Origin: Nocardioides sp. TRM66260-LWL | GTDB lineage: Bacteria > Actinomycetota > Actinomycetes > Propionibacteriales > Nocardioidaceae | Direction: 5' to 3' | NCBI RefSeq assembly: GCF_020075545.1 | Contig: NZ_JAIQZK010000013.1 | Coordinates: 1-52,372 of the forward strand | Length of the DNA: 52,372 nt | Shown: positions 42,763 through 52,331 of the stretch, one piece after another | Numbering within the stretch: position 1 is the stretch's first letter | Layout: each line of letters starts with the position of its first letter | The notes under the pieces: model-generated | Told to the model about the DNA's origin: nothing | Databases searched by the model: none | The model's input: the letters and a program-made list of their open reading frames with translations, nothing else | Position numbers and translations under genes: made by a program

Positions 42763-43335
42763 ATGTACGCCTTCCTGTTGAGCACCGCCGTCATCTTCGT
42801 CGCCGAGCTGGGCGACAAGTCCCAGCTGATGGCGATGACCTTCGCCGCCCGCTACCGGGCCCGCGACGTCCTGATCGGCATCACGGTGGCCACGGCCGTG
42901 GTGCACCTGGCCTCCGTCGGCATCGGCGCGGTGATCGGCGACCAGTTCGCCGACTACCAGGGCGCGATCTCGATCGTGGCCGGCCTCGCCTTCCTCGGCT
43001 TCGCCGCCTGGACGCTCCGGGGTGACGAGCTGACCGAGGACGAGGCCGCGAAGGCCCGCAACAGCCAGGGCGCGGCGATCGTCGCCGTCGGCCTGGCGTT
43101 CTTCCTCGCCGAGCTCGGCGACAAGACCATGCTCGCCACGATCACCCTCGCCACCCAGGAGGGCTGGCTGGGCACCTGGATCGGCAGCACCGTGGGCATG
43201 GTGGCCGCCGACGCGCTCGCCATCGGCGTCGGCGCGGTGCTCGGACGCAAGCTGCCCGAGCGGGTCATCACCGTCGGCGCCGCCGTGCTGTTCGCGCTCT
43301 TCGGCGTGCTGCTGATCGTCGACGGCCTGGTCTGA
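42763..43335 (+). CDS. TMEM165/GDT1 family cation transporter
   Basis: The 190-aa membrane protein has six hydrophobic segments in two halves, each with the signature E-x-G-D-K-S/T: VAELGDKSQLMAM near residue 14 and LAELGDKTMLATI near 114. Members (MntX/Mnx-like) export or exchange Mn2+ or Ca2+. The upstream manganese riboswitch makes manganese export the best guess. It is a single-gene unit. Confidence 0.9.
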   Translation: MYAFLLSTAVIFVAELGDKSQLMAMTFAARYRARDVLIGITVATAVVHLASVGIGAVIGDQFADYQGAISIVAGLAFLGFAAWTLRGDELTEDEAAKARNSQGAAIVAVGLAFFLAELGDKTMLATITLATQEGWLGTWIGSTVGMVAADALAIGVGAVLGRKLPERVITVGAAVLFALFGVLLIVDGLV

Positions 43336-43364
43336 GCGGGTCGACCGGACGCCGGCCCGCGGTG

Positions 43365-43412
43365 TGAGAGCCCTCTCACCGCGGGCTCACGGTCACCTCA
43401 CGGGACTCCCAC
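43365..43412 (+). promoter_or_regulatory. Palindrome plus 11-bp-phased CTCAC repeats
   Basis: The 14-bp palindrome TGAGAGCCCTCTCA (43365-43378) is followed by CTCAC at 43375, 43386 and 43397 and CCCAC at 43408, exactly 11 bp apart. Direct repeats phased by one helix turn are typical of OmpR/PhoB-family operators. A near-identical palindrome (TGAGAGCACTCTCA) lies at 47140-47153 before the unit that encodes the two-component system. I infer that the neighbouring response regulator binds both. Confidence 0.55.
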
Positions 43413-43482
43413 AGGCTCATGCCCGTACCGATCGGCCGCTGCGGCCGGTCCCGCCCGATCCGTCCGATCCAGGGAGACCACC

Positions 43483-44088
43483 ATGGCCCGTCCGACCCTC
43501 CTCGTCAGCACCAGCATCGCGGCGCTCGCCCTCACCGGCGTGGCTGCGTTCGCCGCCCCCGGCCTCGCCCAGCGCGGCGACTCCGCCCCCGTTCCGCCGG
43601 TGCCCGCCGGCGCCACCGCGCCCGCCGCGTCCGAGCACGGCCAGCAGGTCTCCGGCGAGAACCACCGCCTCCGCGAGGTCCGCGCGGCCCTCCGCACCGC
43701 CCGCCTCGAGGCCGAGCGCAAGGCCCGGGCCGCCGCGAAGGCCGAGCGCGAGCTCGCCCGCGCCGAGGCGGAGCAGGCCCGCGGCGCCGACGACGTGACG
43801 CCCGAGCCGGCCGAGCCCACCGAGGCGCCGGAGCCCACCGAGGCGCCCGACCCGACGCCGACCCCGACGCCGACCACCGACCCGACCTCGGCGCCCAGCC
43901 CGACCGCCGAGCCGGGCGACGACCACGGCGACGATGCCGACGAGCAGGGCGAGCAGGGCGACGACCACGGCTCGCAGGGCGCCGAGCACGCCGACGACGA
44001 GGGCCTCGAGCACGGCCAGGTCGGCGCTGACCACGGCGGCCGCGGCGACCACGGTCGCGGCGGCGACGACGAGGGCTCGGACGACTGA
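43483..44088 (+). CDS. Secreted low-complexity protein
   Basis: The 201-aa protein has a Sec signal peptide (LLVSTSIAALALTGVAAFAA, cleavage near residue 25-30), a helical segment rich in Ala, Arg and Glu (about 58-97, possible coiled coil), a Pro-Thr-Glu repeat (PEPTEAPDPTPTPTPT) and an acidic, His- and Gly-rich tail with DDHGDD-type repeats. No enzyme domain is visible. The promoter carries OmpR-type repeats shared with the adjacent two-component unit, so it is a probable regulon member. Cell-wall spacing or metal binding are possible roles. Confidence 0.7.
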   Translation: MARPTLLVSTSIAALALTGVAAFAAPGLAQRGDSAPVPPVPAGATAPAASEHGQQVSGENHRLREVRAALRTARLEAERKARAAAKAERELARAEAEQARGADDVTPEPAEPTEAPEPTEAPDPTPTPTPTTDPTSAPSPTAEPGDDHGDDADEQGEQGDDHGSQGAEHADDEGLEHGQVGADHGGRGDHGRGGDDEGSDD

Positions 44089-44111
44089 CCGGCTCCCCAG
44101 CCACGCAGCGG

Positions 44112-44140
44112 CGCCGTCCCCGGGTCGACCGGGGGCGGCG
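44112..44140. terminator. Hairpin between the secreted-protein gene and the response regulator gene
   Basis: CGCCGTCCCCGG at 44112 pairs with CCGGGGGCGGCG ending at 44140 (one G-T pair) around GTCGA. It lies between convergent genes and may serve both. A second hairpin, GGTCCGC with GCGGACC, follows near 44158-44181. Confidence 0.6.
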
Positions 44141-44191
44141 TCGTCGTGCGTCCGAGGCGGTCCGCAGCAGCGGCGCGGACCGCGACGGGCG

Positions 44192-44857
44192 TCAGGACTC
44201 GAAGCGGTAGCCCATGCCGCGCACCGTGGTGATGCTCGAGGACCCGAGCTTGCGACGCAGGTACCCGATGTAGACGTCGACGACGTTGGATCCGGGGTCG
44301 AAGTCGAAGCCCCACACGCGGTCGAGGAGCTGCTCGCGCGAGAGCACCTGCCCGGCGTGCTGCATGAGGTACTCCGCCAGGGCGAACTCCCGCGCCGACA
44401 GGTCGACCGACTGCTCGCCGACGCTCGCGCGGCGGGTCCGCAGGTCGAGGACGACCTCGCCGGCCCGCAGCACGTCGGACCCGACGGCCGACGACTCCGC
44501 CATCCGCAGGCGCAGCCGGATGCGCGCCTGCAGCTCGGCGAACCGGAAGGGCTTGGCCATGTAGTCGTCGGCGCCGCCGTCCAGCGCCGAGACGGTGTCG
44601 GTGACGGAGTCGCGGGCGGTCAGCACGATCACCGGCATCGTCGAGCCCTGCTCGCGCAGCCGCTGGAGCACCGAGAAGCCGTCGAGGGCGGGCAAGCCGA
44701 TGTCGAGCACCATGAGGTCGTGCTGGCCGCTGAGCGCTGCGTCGAGCGCGGAGCGGCCGTCGCCGTGCACGGTGGTCTGGTGGCCGTCCGCCTTGAGCCC
44801 CTTGGCGAGGAAGGACGAGATGCGGCTCTCGTCCTCGGCGATCAGGATGCGGGCCAT
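44192..44857 (-). CDS. OmpR-family response regulator
   Basis: The 221-aa regulator has a receiver domain with the acidic pair at E8/D9, the phosphorylation site D52 (LMVLDIGLP) and K102 (YMAKPFR). Its C-terminal winged-helix DNA-binding domain includes DLSAREFALAEYLMQHAGQV, LDRVWGFDFDPGSNVVDVYI and TTVRGMGYRF. The gene overlaps the end of the histidine kinase gene by 16 bases, so the two are cognate. Phased repeats upstream of the flanking secreted-protein genes are candidate targets. Confidence 0.93.
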   Translation of the reverse strand: MARILIAEDESRISSFLAKGLKADGHQTTVHGDGRSALDAALSGQHDLMVLDIGLPALDGFSVLQRLREQGSTMPVIVLTARDSVTDTVSALDGGADDYMAKPFRFAELQARIRLRLRMAESSAVGSDVLRAGEVVLDLRTRRASVGEQSVDLSAREFALAEYLMQHAGQVLSREQLLDRVWGFDFDPGSNVVDVYIGYLRRKLGSSSITTVRGMGYRFES

Positions 44858-46311
44858 GTGAGCTCCTCGATGAGCGGCTGGTCGGGCAGGCGCAGCGGGA
44901 CGACGAGGGTCACCCGGGCGCCGGAGCCGGGGGCGTCGTCGATCTGGACGCGGCCGCCGTGGGCGGTCGCGATGGCGCGGACGATCGACAGGCCGAGCCC
45001 GAACCCCTCGTCGCCGGGCCGGACGGTGCCGCGCCCGAACCGCTCGAGGACGGCCTCGCGCTGGTCGGCGGGGATGCCGGGGCCGGTGTCGCGGACCCAC
45101 AGTCGCAGCCGGTCGCCGTCGACGGCGGACCCGAGCCCGATCTCGTCCCCGTCGTCGGTGTGCTTGACGGCGTTGTCGGCCAGCTGCAGCAGCGCCTGGG
45201 TGAGCCGCTGCTCGTCGAGCTCGGCGGTGACGTCCGCCCGGGCGTCGACCCGCCAGTCGCGGGCGGCGAGCCCGCGCGCCTTGGCGGCCACGACGTCGGT
45301 CAGCACCGCGACGTCCGTCGCTGCGGGGGTGACGAAGTCGGGTCGGTCGGACTTCGCCAGCAGGATCAGCTCGCCGACCAGGCGCGACATGCGGTCGACC
45401 TCGTCGAGCAGCAGCGTCCGGGTCTCCTCCACGTCGACCGGGTCGCCGACGTCGAGCAGCTCGAGGTGGCCCCGCAGGACCGTCAGCGGGGTCTTGAGCT
45501 CGTGTCCGGCGTCGTCGAGGAAGCGCCGCTGGCCGGCGAAGGCCTCCTCGAGTCGCCCGAGCATCGTGTTGACGGTGCGGGTGAGCGCCGTGATGTCGTC
45601 GCGGCCGCTGGTCGGGATGCGTCGGGAGAGGTCGGAGTCGGAGATCTCCTCCGCGGTCTGCCGCAGCACGCGCAGCGGGGCGAGCAGCCGGCCGGCGGCC
45701 CACCCGGCGACGCCGATGACCAGCAGGAGGCTCAGCAGGGCCACGACCAGGTAGGTGCGCAGGGTGTCGCGCAGGCCCCGCTGGCCCGGCTCGAGGTAGG
45801 TGAGGACGACGAGCGCCCCGGCCTGCGGGTCGCCCGGGGAGGCGACCGCCTGCACGGTCACCCGGGCGCGTCCGTACTCGGGCAGGTCGACGATCCGGCT
45901 GCCGCCGGCAGGCAGCAGCGCGCGCACGGCGGCGGCGAGGGCGTCCGAGCCGGCGACCCCGGCGCTGCCGGAGGGCGAGGAGCGCTGGGCTCGGTCGTCG
46001 TACCAGCTGACGAGGACCTCGTCGGCCTGCGGCACGTTGCGCCGCAGGAAGGTGTCGAGCAGGTCGGCGGCGCGCGGGCGGTCGTCGACGACCCACTCGG
46101 CGGGCGAGCGCTGCAGGCGGGCCAGCTCGGCGAGCTCCTGGTCGATCTGCTCGGCGGTCTGCTCCTCGATGCGCTGCTGCTCGACGGCGAAGACGATCAG
46201 CCCGCACAGCCCGAGGGCGATGGAGGCGAGCAGCGCCACGACGAGGGTGATGCGCACGCGCACCGACAGCAGGGGCAGGCGTCCGCGCACCCCGCGTTCA
46301 CGCGCGACCAT
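44842..46311 (-). CDS. Sensor histidine kinase
   Basis: With the start at ATG 46311 the protein has 489 aa. It has TM1 (about 20-44), an extracytoplasmic sensor of about 140 residues, TM2 (about 186-208) followed by HAMP, the dimerisation box LDDAGHELKTPLTVLRGHLE with H270, and the ATPase motifs LADNAVKHTDDGDE, DTGPGIP and GFGLGLSIV. A longer form starting at 46362 would add 17 Arg-rich residues. The gene lies between the low-complexity secreted-protein gene and the response regulator gene, all on the minus strand. The signal is unknown; an envelope signal is likely. Confidence 0.92.
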   Translation of the reverse strand: MVARERGVRGRLPLLSVRVRITLVVALLASIALGLCGLIVFAVEQQRIEEQTAEQIDQELAELARLQRSPAEWVVDDRPRAADLLDTFLRRNVPQADEVLVSWYDDRAQRSSPSGSAGVAGSDALAAAVRALLPAGGSRIVDLPEYGRARVTVQAVASPGDPQAGALVVLTYLEPGQRGLRDTLRTYLVVALLSLLLVIGVAGWAAGRLLAPLRVLRQTAEEISDSDLSRRIPTSGRDDITALTRTVNTMLGRLEEAFAGQRRFLDDAGHELKTPLTVLRGHLELLDVGDPVDVEETRTLLLDEVDRMSRLVGELILLAKSDRPDFVTPAATDVAVLTDVVAAKARGLAARDWRVDARADVTAELDEQRLTQALLQLADNAVKHTDDGDEIGLGSAVDGDRLRLWVRDTGPGIPADQREAVLERFGRGTVRPGDEGFGLGLSIVRAIATAHGGRVQIDDAPGSGARVTLVVPLRLPDQPLIEELTWPAS

Positions 46312-46446
46312 CCGCTGCCCCCTCCCGCCGACGCGCCGGGCGGCTCGCGGCCCGGACGGCACCAGTGTGGCGAACCCGGCGCCGCGACGGGCGCGGCCGT
46401 GCCGGGGCAGACGCGCGGTGCGCGGCTCCGGGGCGCCGGTGGCGGG

Positions 46447-47094
46447 TCAGTCCTCGCCCCCGCGGTCGGAGCCGCCGCGGCCCGACCCGCTCGACCCGCT
46501 GCCGCCGCTGCCGTCCTCGGAACCGCGGCCGGAGCCGCGACCGGAGTCGTCGGAGCGGCCGGAGTCCTCGGAGCCCGAGTCGCCGCCCGAGTCGTCGCCG
46601 CTGACGTCGTCGACCTCGGGATCGATCTCGGAGACGCCGCCGGAGGAGTGCGATCCGCCGGCGCCGCGTCCACCCGAGCCCGAGCCCGAGTGCGAGCCCG
46701 AGTCCGAGGACCGGGTCGGCTCGCCGCCGGGGCGGTCGCCGCCGGACGCCGAGCCCGAGGAGTCCTCGCCGGACTCGCGGGAGGGGCGCGCCGAGGGCGA
46801 CGCCGTGCTGCTCGTCGGCCGGGTCCGGCCGGGGCCGGTCGCCGGCGAGCCGGTGCGCGGGGCACCGCTCGGAGCGCTGGACGCCTCGCGGCCGGGACGC
46901 GGCGAGGAGGACGGTCGGGCGCTCGGCTCCGCGCCGCGGGTCGCGTACGGGGTCGGCGCGAGCTCCTGGCCGATCAGCAGCGGCGGTCGCGTCGGCGGGG
47001 CGTCGGCGCCCGCCGCGGTCACGACGCCGGCGACGTAGCCGGCCAGGGGCAGGGTGAGGCCGAGCATCGCGAGGGCGGGCCAGGAGCGGTTCAT
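46447..47094 (-). CDS. Ser/Gly/Asp-rich secreted or membrane-anchored protein
   Basis: The 215-aa product starts with a signal-anchor or Sec signal (SWPALAMLGLTLPLAGYVAG) and is then disordered: a Pro-Ser-Arg-rich part with TPYATRGAEPSARPSSSPRP, then Ser-Gly-Asp repeats such as SGDDSGGDSGSEDSGRSDDS. The repeats resemble linker or cell-surface SD regions. No folded domain is seen. It is the first gene of the probable operon with the kinase and regulator genes, and the palindrome at 47140-47153 lies 46 bases upstream. The low-complexity composition invites false frames, but the signal sequence and context support it. Confidence 0.65.
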   Translation of the reverse strand: MNRSWPALAMLGLTLPLAGYVAGVVTAAGADAPPTRPPLLIGQELAPTPYATRGAEPSARPSSSPRPGREASSAPSGAPRTGSPATGPGRTRPTSSTASPSARPSRESGEDSSGSASGGDRPGGEPTRSSDSGSHSGSGSGGRGAGGSHSSGGVSEIDPEVDDVSGDDSGGDSGSEDSGRSDDSGRGSGRGSEDGSGGSGSSGSGRGGSDRGGED

Positions 47095-47139
47095 GATGGG
47101 GGAAGTCTGGCGGCCCGCCGGCCCACGCCGCCACCGGCA

Positions 47140-47153
47140 TGAGAGCACTCTCA
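47140..47153 (-). promoter_or_regulatory. Candidate operator before the two-component unit
   Basis: TGAGAGCACTCTCA is a palindrome identical at 13 of 14 positions to the one at 43365-43378. It lies 46 bp upstream of the first minus-strand gene of the unit, a sensible place for autoregulation. Confidence 0.5.
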
Positions 47154-47291
47154 CCGCAGACGCGACCGCTCGGCGCACCGGCGGGACGCTTCGGCGCGCG
47201 GCGGCGCCGTGTCGGGCGCGTGGCCGAGCCCGCTGTCGGCGGACCGTCCTAGGGTGTCCTGCGTCACAGCCCGTCGTCCCAGGAGCGCGTC

Positions 47292-48863
<1,572 letters not shown>

Positions 48864-48894
48864 CCGGCGCCCCGGTCCTGGCAGGATCGGCGAC

Positions 48895-50061
48895 GTGCTC
48901 CGCCTGCGCGACGTCGTCGATCTCGTCCATGCCTGGTACCCGCCGCACACCGCCGACGGCTGGGATCGCGTCGGGCTCGTGCACGGCGACCCCGAGCGCG
49001 AGGTCCGGCGGATCCTGCTGGCCGTCGATCCCGCGCCGAGCGTGGCCGAGGAGGCCGCCGCGTGGGACGCCGACCTGCTGGTCGTCCACCACCCGCTCTT
49101 CCTGAAGGGCGTGCACGGCTTCACCGCCGAGACCCCCAAGGGCCGCACCCTGATGACCCTGGCCGAGGCGCGATGCGCCCTGCTCACCGCGCACACCAAC
49201 GCCGACCAGGCGCTCGGCGGGGTGTCCGAGGCGCTGGCGCACGCGGTCGGGCTCTCGGGCCTCACGCCGATCGTCCCGGCGGCCGGCCCGGCCCTCGACC
49301 AGCTGAGCGTGCACGTCCCGGTGGCGCACGCCGACCGCGTCCGCGCCGTGCTCGCGGACGCCGGCGCCGGACGCCTCGGCGACTACGACGCCGCCTCCTC
49401 CTCGGTGGCCAGCACCGGGCGCTTCCGGCCGCTCGCAGGAGCGCGTCCGACGATCGGCACGGTCGGCGAGCCCGAGACGGTGCCGGAGGAGCGGATCGAC
49501 GTGGTGCTGCCCCGCGCGTCGCGCGCGGACGTGGTGCGGGCGATGCTGGCCGCACACCCGTACGAGGAGCCGGCCTACGCCGTCGTCGAGCTCGCCGACC
49601 CCGGGCTGGCCCCGACCGGCACGGGACGCATCGGCGACGTCGAGCCGACCACCCTGCGCGGCTTCGCCGAGCGGGTCGCCGCCGCACTGCCCGCCACCGC
49701 CCAGGGCGTGCGCGCCGCGGGCGACCCCGACCGGCCGGTGCGGCGCGTCGCCGTGTGCGGCGGCGCCGGCGACTTCCTGCTGGACGAGGTCGGTCGCCGG
49801 GACGTCGACGTCTACCTCACCAGCGACCTGCGCCACCACCCGGCGTCGGAGTTCCTCGAGCGCAGCGCGCTCACCGGCGGCCCCGCGCTCGTCGACGTCG
49901 CGCACTGGGCCGCGGAGTGGACCTGGCTGCCGGTGCTCGCCGAGCGGCTGCGCGCCGCGATCGCCGACCTCGACGCCGACGGCGCTACGGTGTCGCTGCG
50001 GGTCAGCACCACGTGCACCGACCCGTGGACCATCCGCGTGTCAGAGGAGCCTGCCCGGTGA
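48895..50061 (+). CDS. Nif3-like dinuclear metal centre protein
   Basis: The 388-aa protein belongs to the NIF3/DUF34 family of metal-binding proteins of uncertain function (GTP cyclohydrolase-I-like fold; implicated in metal handling). Metal ligands lie in VVHHPLFLKGVHGF near residue 64, TAHTNADQALGGV near 100, and VYLTSDLRHHPASEFLE and VDVAHWAAEW near the C-terminus. The middle insert (about 130-240, with HPYEEPAYAVVEL) is the CutA/YqfO-like domain of the longer family form. It overlaps the next gene by 4 bases, the arrangement also seen in mycobacteria. Confidence 0.9.
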   Translation: MLRLRDVVDLVHAWYPPHTADGWDRVGLVHGDPEREVRRILLAVDPAPSVAEEAAAWDADLLVVHHPLFLKGVHGFTAETPKGRTLMTLAEARCALLTAHTNADQALGGVSEALAHAVGLSGLTPIVPAAGPALDQLSVHVPVAHADRVRAVLADAGAGRLGDYDAASSSVASTGRFRPLAGARPTIGTVGEPETVPEERIDVVLPRASRADVVRAMLAAHPYEEPAYAVVELADPGLAPTGTGRIGDVEPTTLRGFAERVAAALPATAQGVRAAGDPDRPVRRVAVCGGAGDFLLDEVGRRDVDVYLTSDLRHHPASEFLERSALTGGPALVDVAHWAAEWTWLPVLAERLRAAIADLDADGATVSLRVSTTCTDPWTIRVSEEPAR

Positions 50062-50801
50062 GAGCCGAACCGTCCGTCCAGCTGGAGCTCCTGGAGCTGC
50101 AGGACCTCGACACCTCGGCCGACCAGCTGCGACACCAGCGGCGCTCGGTGCCCGAGCTCGCCGAGATCGCCGCCGTCACGAAGACCCGCGCCGAGCTCGC
50201 CGGTCGGGCCACCGACCACCGCATCGTCGTCGACGACCTCGCCTCGGAGCAGAGCAAGGTCGACGCCGACGTCGAGCAGGCGCGGGCCCGCCGCGACCGC
50301 GACCAGGCCCGCGTCGACGCCGGTCAGGTCACCGACCCGAAGTCGCTGGAGCGTCTGGTGGGCGAGCTCGCCTCCCTCGAGCGCCGCATCCGCAGCCTCG
50401 AGGACGACGAGCTCGAGGTCATGGAGCGGGTCGAGGCCGCGCAGGGCGCCCTCGACGCGGTCACCGCCGAGATCGCCGAGCTCGACGAGCGGCTCGCCGC
50501 CCTCACCGCCGCCCGCGACGAGAGGTTCGCCGAGATCGACGCGCGCCTGGCCGACGTCGAGCGCTCGCGCGGTCCGTTCGCCGAGGCGATCCCCGCCGAC
50601 CTGCTCGCCCTGTACGAGAAGCTGCGCGCGGCCAAGGGCGGCATCGGCGCCGCGAGGCTGCACCAGCGCCGCTGCACCGGCTGCCAGATCACCCTCGACG
50701 CCGCCGTCCTCGGCGAGATCCGCAAGGCCCCGACCGACCAGGTGCTCCGCTGCGAGGAGTGCTCGCGCATCCTGGTGCGCACCTCGGAGTCCGGCCTGTG
50801 A
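50058..50801 (+). CDS. Coiled-coil C4 zinc-ribbon protein
   Basis: The 247-aa protein has a long coiled-coil hairpin (about 1-190, rich in Glu, Arg and Leu, with ADQLRHQRRSVPELAEIAAV and KSLERLVGELASLERRIRSL) and a C-terminal zinc ribbon with CTGCQ near 206-209 and CEECS near 231-234. It matches the CT398/Rv2229c-like family, which has no settled function; a chaperone or nucleic-acid role has been suggested for relatives. GTG 50058 overlaps the nif3 stop, and the stop overlaps the next GTG. Confidence 0.9.
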   Translation: MRAEPSVQLELLELQDLDTSADQLRHQRRSVPELAEIAAVTKTRAELAGRATDHRIVVDDLASEQSKVDADVEQARARRDRDQARVDAGQVTDPKSLERLVGELASLERRIRSLEDDELEVMERVEAAQGALDAVTAEIAELDERLAALTAARDERFAEIDARLADVERSRGPFAEAIPADLLALYEKLRAAKGGIGAARLHQRRCTGCQITLDAAVLGEIRKAPTDQVLRCEECSRILVRTSESGL

Positions 50802-51970
50802 CCCGCCGGGTCGTCGTCCACGCCGACGGCGGCTCGCGCGGCAACCCCGGACCGGCCGCCTACGGCGCGGTGCTCGCCGACGCCGAGACCGGCGCGGTGA
50901 TCGCCGAGGAGGGACGACGCCTCGGCGTCGCCACGAACAACGCCGCGGAGTACGAGGGCCTGATCGCGGGTCTGCGGCTCGCCCGCGACCACGCCCCGGG
51001 CGCGTCCGTGGAGGCCCGTCTCGACTCCCAGCTGGTCGTCGAGCAGCTCTCCGGTCGCTGGCGGATCAAGCACGCTGACCTCGCCGCCCGGGCCGAGCGG
51101 GCACGGGCGCTCGCCGCGGAGATCGGCGAGGTCGTCTACACCTGGGTCCCGCGGGCCGAGAACGCGGACGCCGACCGCCTGGTCAACCGGGCCCTGGACG
51201 GCGAGGAGACGGCGGCTGCGGCAGGCGCCTCGCTCGTCGACGACGTCGAGTCGGGCGACGCCGCCGAGCGCCAGGCACCCGCGCGGGGCTGGTCGGCGTC
51301 GGGCGGTGGGGCGACCACGCTCATCCTGCTGCGCCACGGCGTCACCGTGCACACCTCCGCCAAGCGCTTCTCCGGCGGTCTCGGCGGCGACAACCCCCCG
51401 CTGAGCGACGAGGGCCGCGAGCAGATCGCCGCGGCGGCCGCCTGGCTCCGGGGCCTGGGGGAGGACGTCGCAGCGGTCGTCTCCTCGCCCGTGCGCCGGA
51501 CGCGAGAGTCCGCGCAGATCGTCGCCGACGAGCTCGGCCTCCCGGTCGAGGAGGAGCCCGGCTTCGCGGAGATGGAGTTCGGCGACTGGGACGGCCTCAC
51601 CTTCCTCGAGGTCGCCGAGCGGGACCAGGCCGGCCTCGACGCCTGGCTCGGCTCCCTGGACGTCGCGCCTCCGGGCGGCGAGTCGTTCCGCACCGTCCAG
51701 GAACGGGTGCACGCGGGCCTCGAGCGGACCCTCGCCCGGCACGCCGGTCGGACGATCGTCGTGGTCAGCCACGTGACGCCGATCAAGACCCTCGTCGCCG
51801 ACGCCCTCGACGCGCCGCTCGCGGCGGTGTTCCGCATGGAGCTCACGCCCGCCTCGGTCTCGGTGATCGGCTACCACCCGGACCACGGGGGCGACGGCCT
51901 GCGCCCCTCGCTGCGGCTCTACAACGCCCTTCCGCCGAGCCGGGCCGCGCTCGAGCCCGGCAGCTGGTAG
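50798..51970 (+). CDS. Bifunctional RNase HI / histidine phosphatase
   Basis: The 390-aa protein fuses a type I RNase H domain (about 1-140; VVVHADGGSRGNPGPAAYG, NNAAEYEGLIAGL, LDSQLVVEQLSG) with a phosphoglycerate-mutase-like phosphatase (about 175-380; LILLRHGVTVHT, VSSPVRRTRESAQIV, EMEFGDWDGLTF, VVVSHVTPIKTLV). The Mycobacterium homologue Rv2228c has RNase H activity and an alpha-ribazole phosphatase-like domain. It may therefore also serve B12 loop assembly in this strain, beside the phosphatase inside the cob cluster. It is the last of three overlapping genes. Confidence 0.93.
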   Translation: MTRRVVVHADGGSRGNPGPAAYGAVLADAETGAVIAEEGRRLGVATNNAAEYEGLIAGLRLARDHAPGASVEARLDSQLVVEQLSGRWRIKHADLAARAERARALAAEIGEVVYTWVPRAENADADRLVNRALDGEETAAAAGASLVDDVESGDAAERQAPARGWSASGGGATTLILLRHGVTVHTSAKRFSGGLGGDNPPLSDEGREQIAAAAAWLRGLGEDVAAVVSSPVRRTRESAQIVADELGLPVEEEPGFAEMEFGDWDGLTFLEVAERDQAGLDAWLGSLDVAPPGGESFRTVQERVHAGLERTLARHAGRTIVVVSHVTPIKTLVADALDAPLAAVFRMELTPASVSVIGYHPDHGGDGLRPSLRLYNALPPSRAALEPGSW

Positions 51971-51980
51971 GCGCCGTCTC

Positions 51981-52075
51981 CTTCGGTGGTCGGCCGGGCT
52001 CCGGTGGTGGAGCGCGTCTCCGGCGGTGGAGCGCGGATCCGGTGGTCGAGCGCGGATCCGGTGGTCGAGCTTGTC
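51981..52075 (+). repeat. 19-bp tandem repeat, five units
   Basis: Units start at 51981, 52000, 52019, 52038 and 52057. Units 2-5 share TCCGG[T/C]GGT[G/C]GAGC; unit 4 is TCCGGTGGTCGAGCGCGGA; unit 1 is more diverged. The last unit runs into GAGCTTGTCGAGACC, an element I have seen scattered in intergenic regions of Nocardioides-type genomes. It follows the RNase H gene with no terminator-like hairpin in between. Confidence 0.85.
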
Positions 52076-52302
52076 GAGACCCCCGCACCCGAATGCTGAC
52101 GGCGACGGGTGGTCGGCCAGCCGCGGTCGGCTCGCTGCTTGTCGGTGGTTGCCGTGGCGGTCATGGCACTCGGTGGTCGCTCGCCGTCTCGGTACCTCGG
52201 GTGTTCCCCTTTCGCCGTCGCCGACTTCACCGCTGGTCTCTCTCAGTTGTCTGTGGCTGAGGTTTCCACAACCTGCTCTGATCTGGGGATAGCCCCTTCT
52301 CT

Positions 52303-52325
52303 TCGAACGCGTGTTCGCATAGAAT
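52303..52325 (+). promoter_or_regulatory. LexA (SOS) box overlapping a -10 element
   Basis: TCGAACGCGTGTTCGC at 52303-52318 matches the actinobacterial LexA consensus TCGAAC-N4-GTTCGA at all but the last base. TAGAAT at 52320-52325 is a good -10, so the box sits between -35 and -10, where it would block RNA polymerase. The downstream gene should be DNA-damage inducible. Confidence 0.72.
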
Positions 52326-52331
52326 CAAGCC

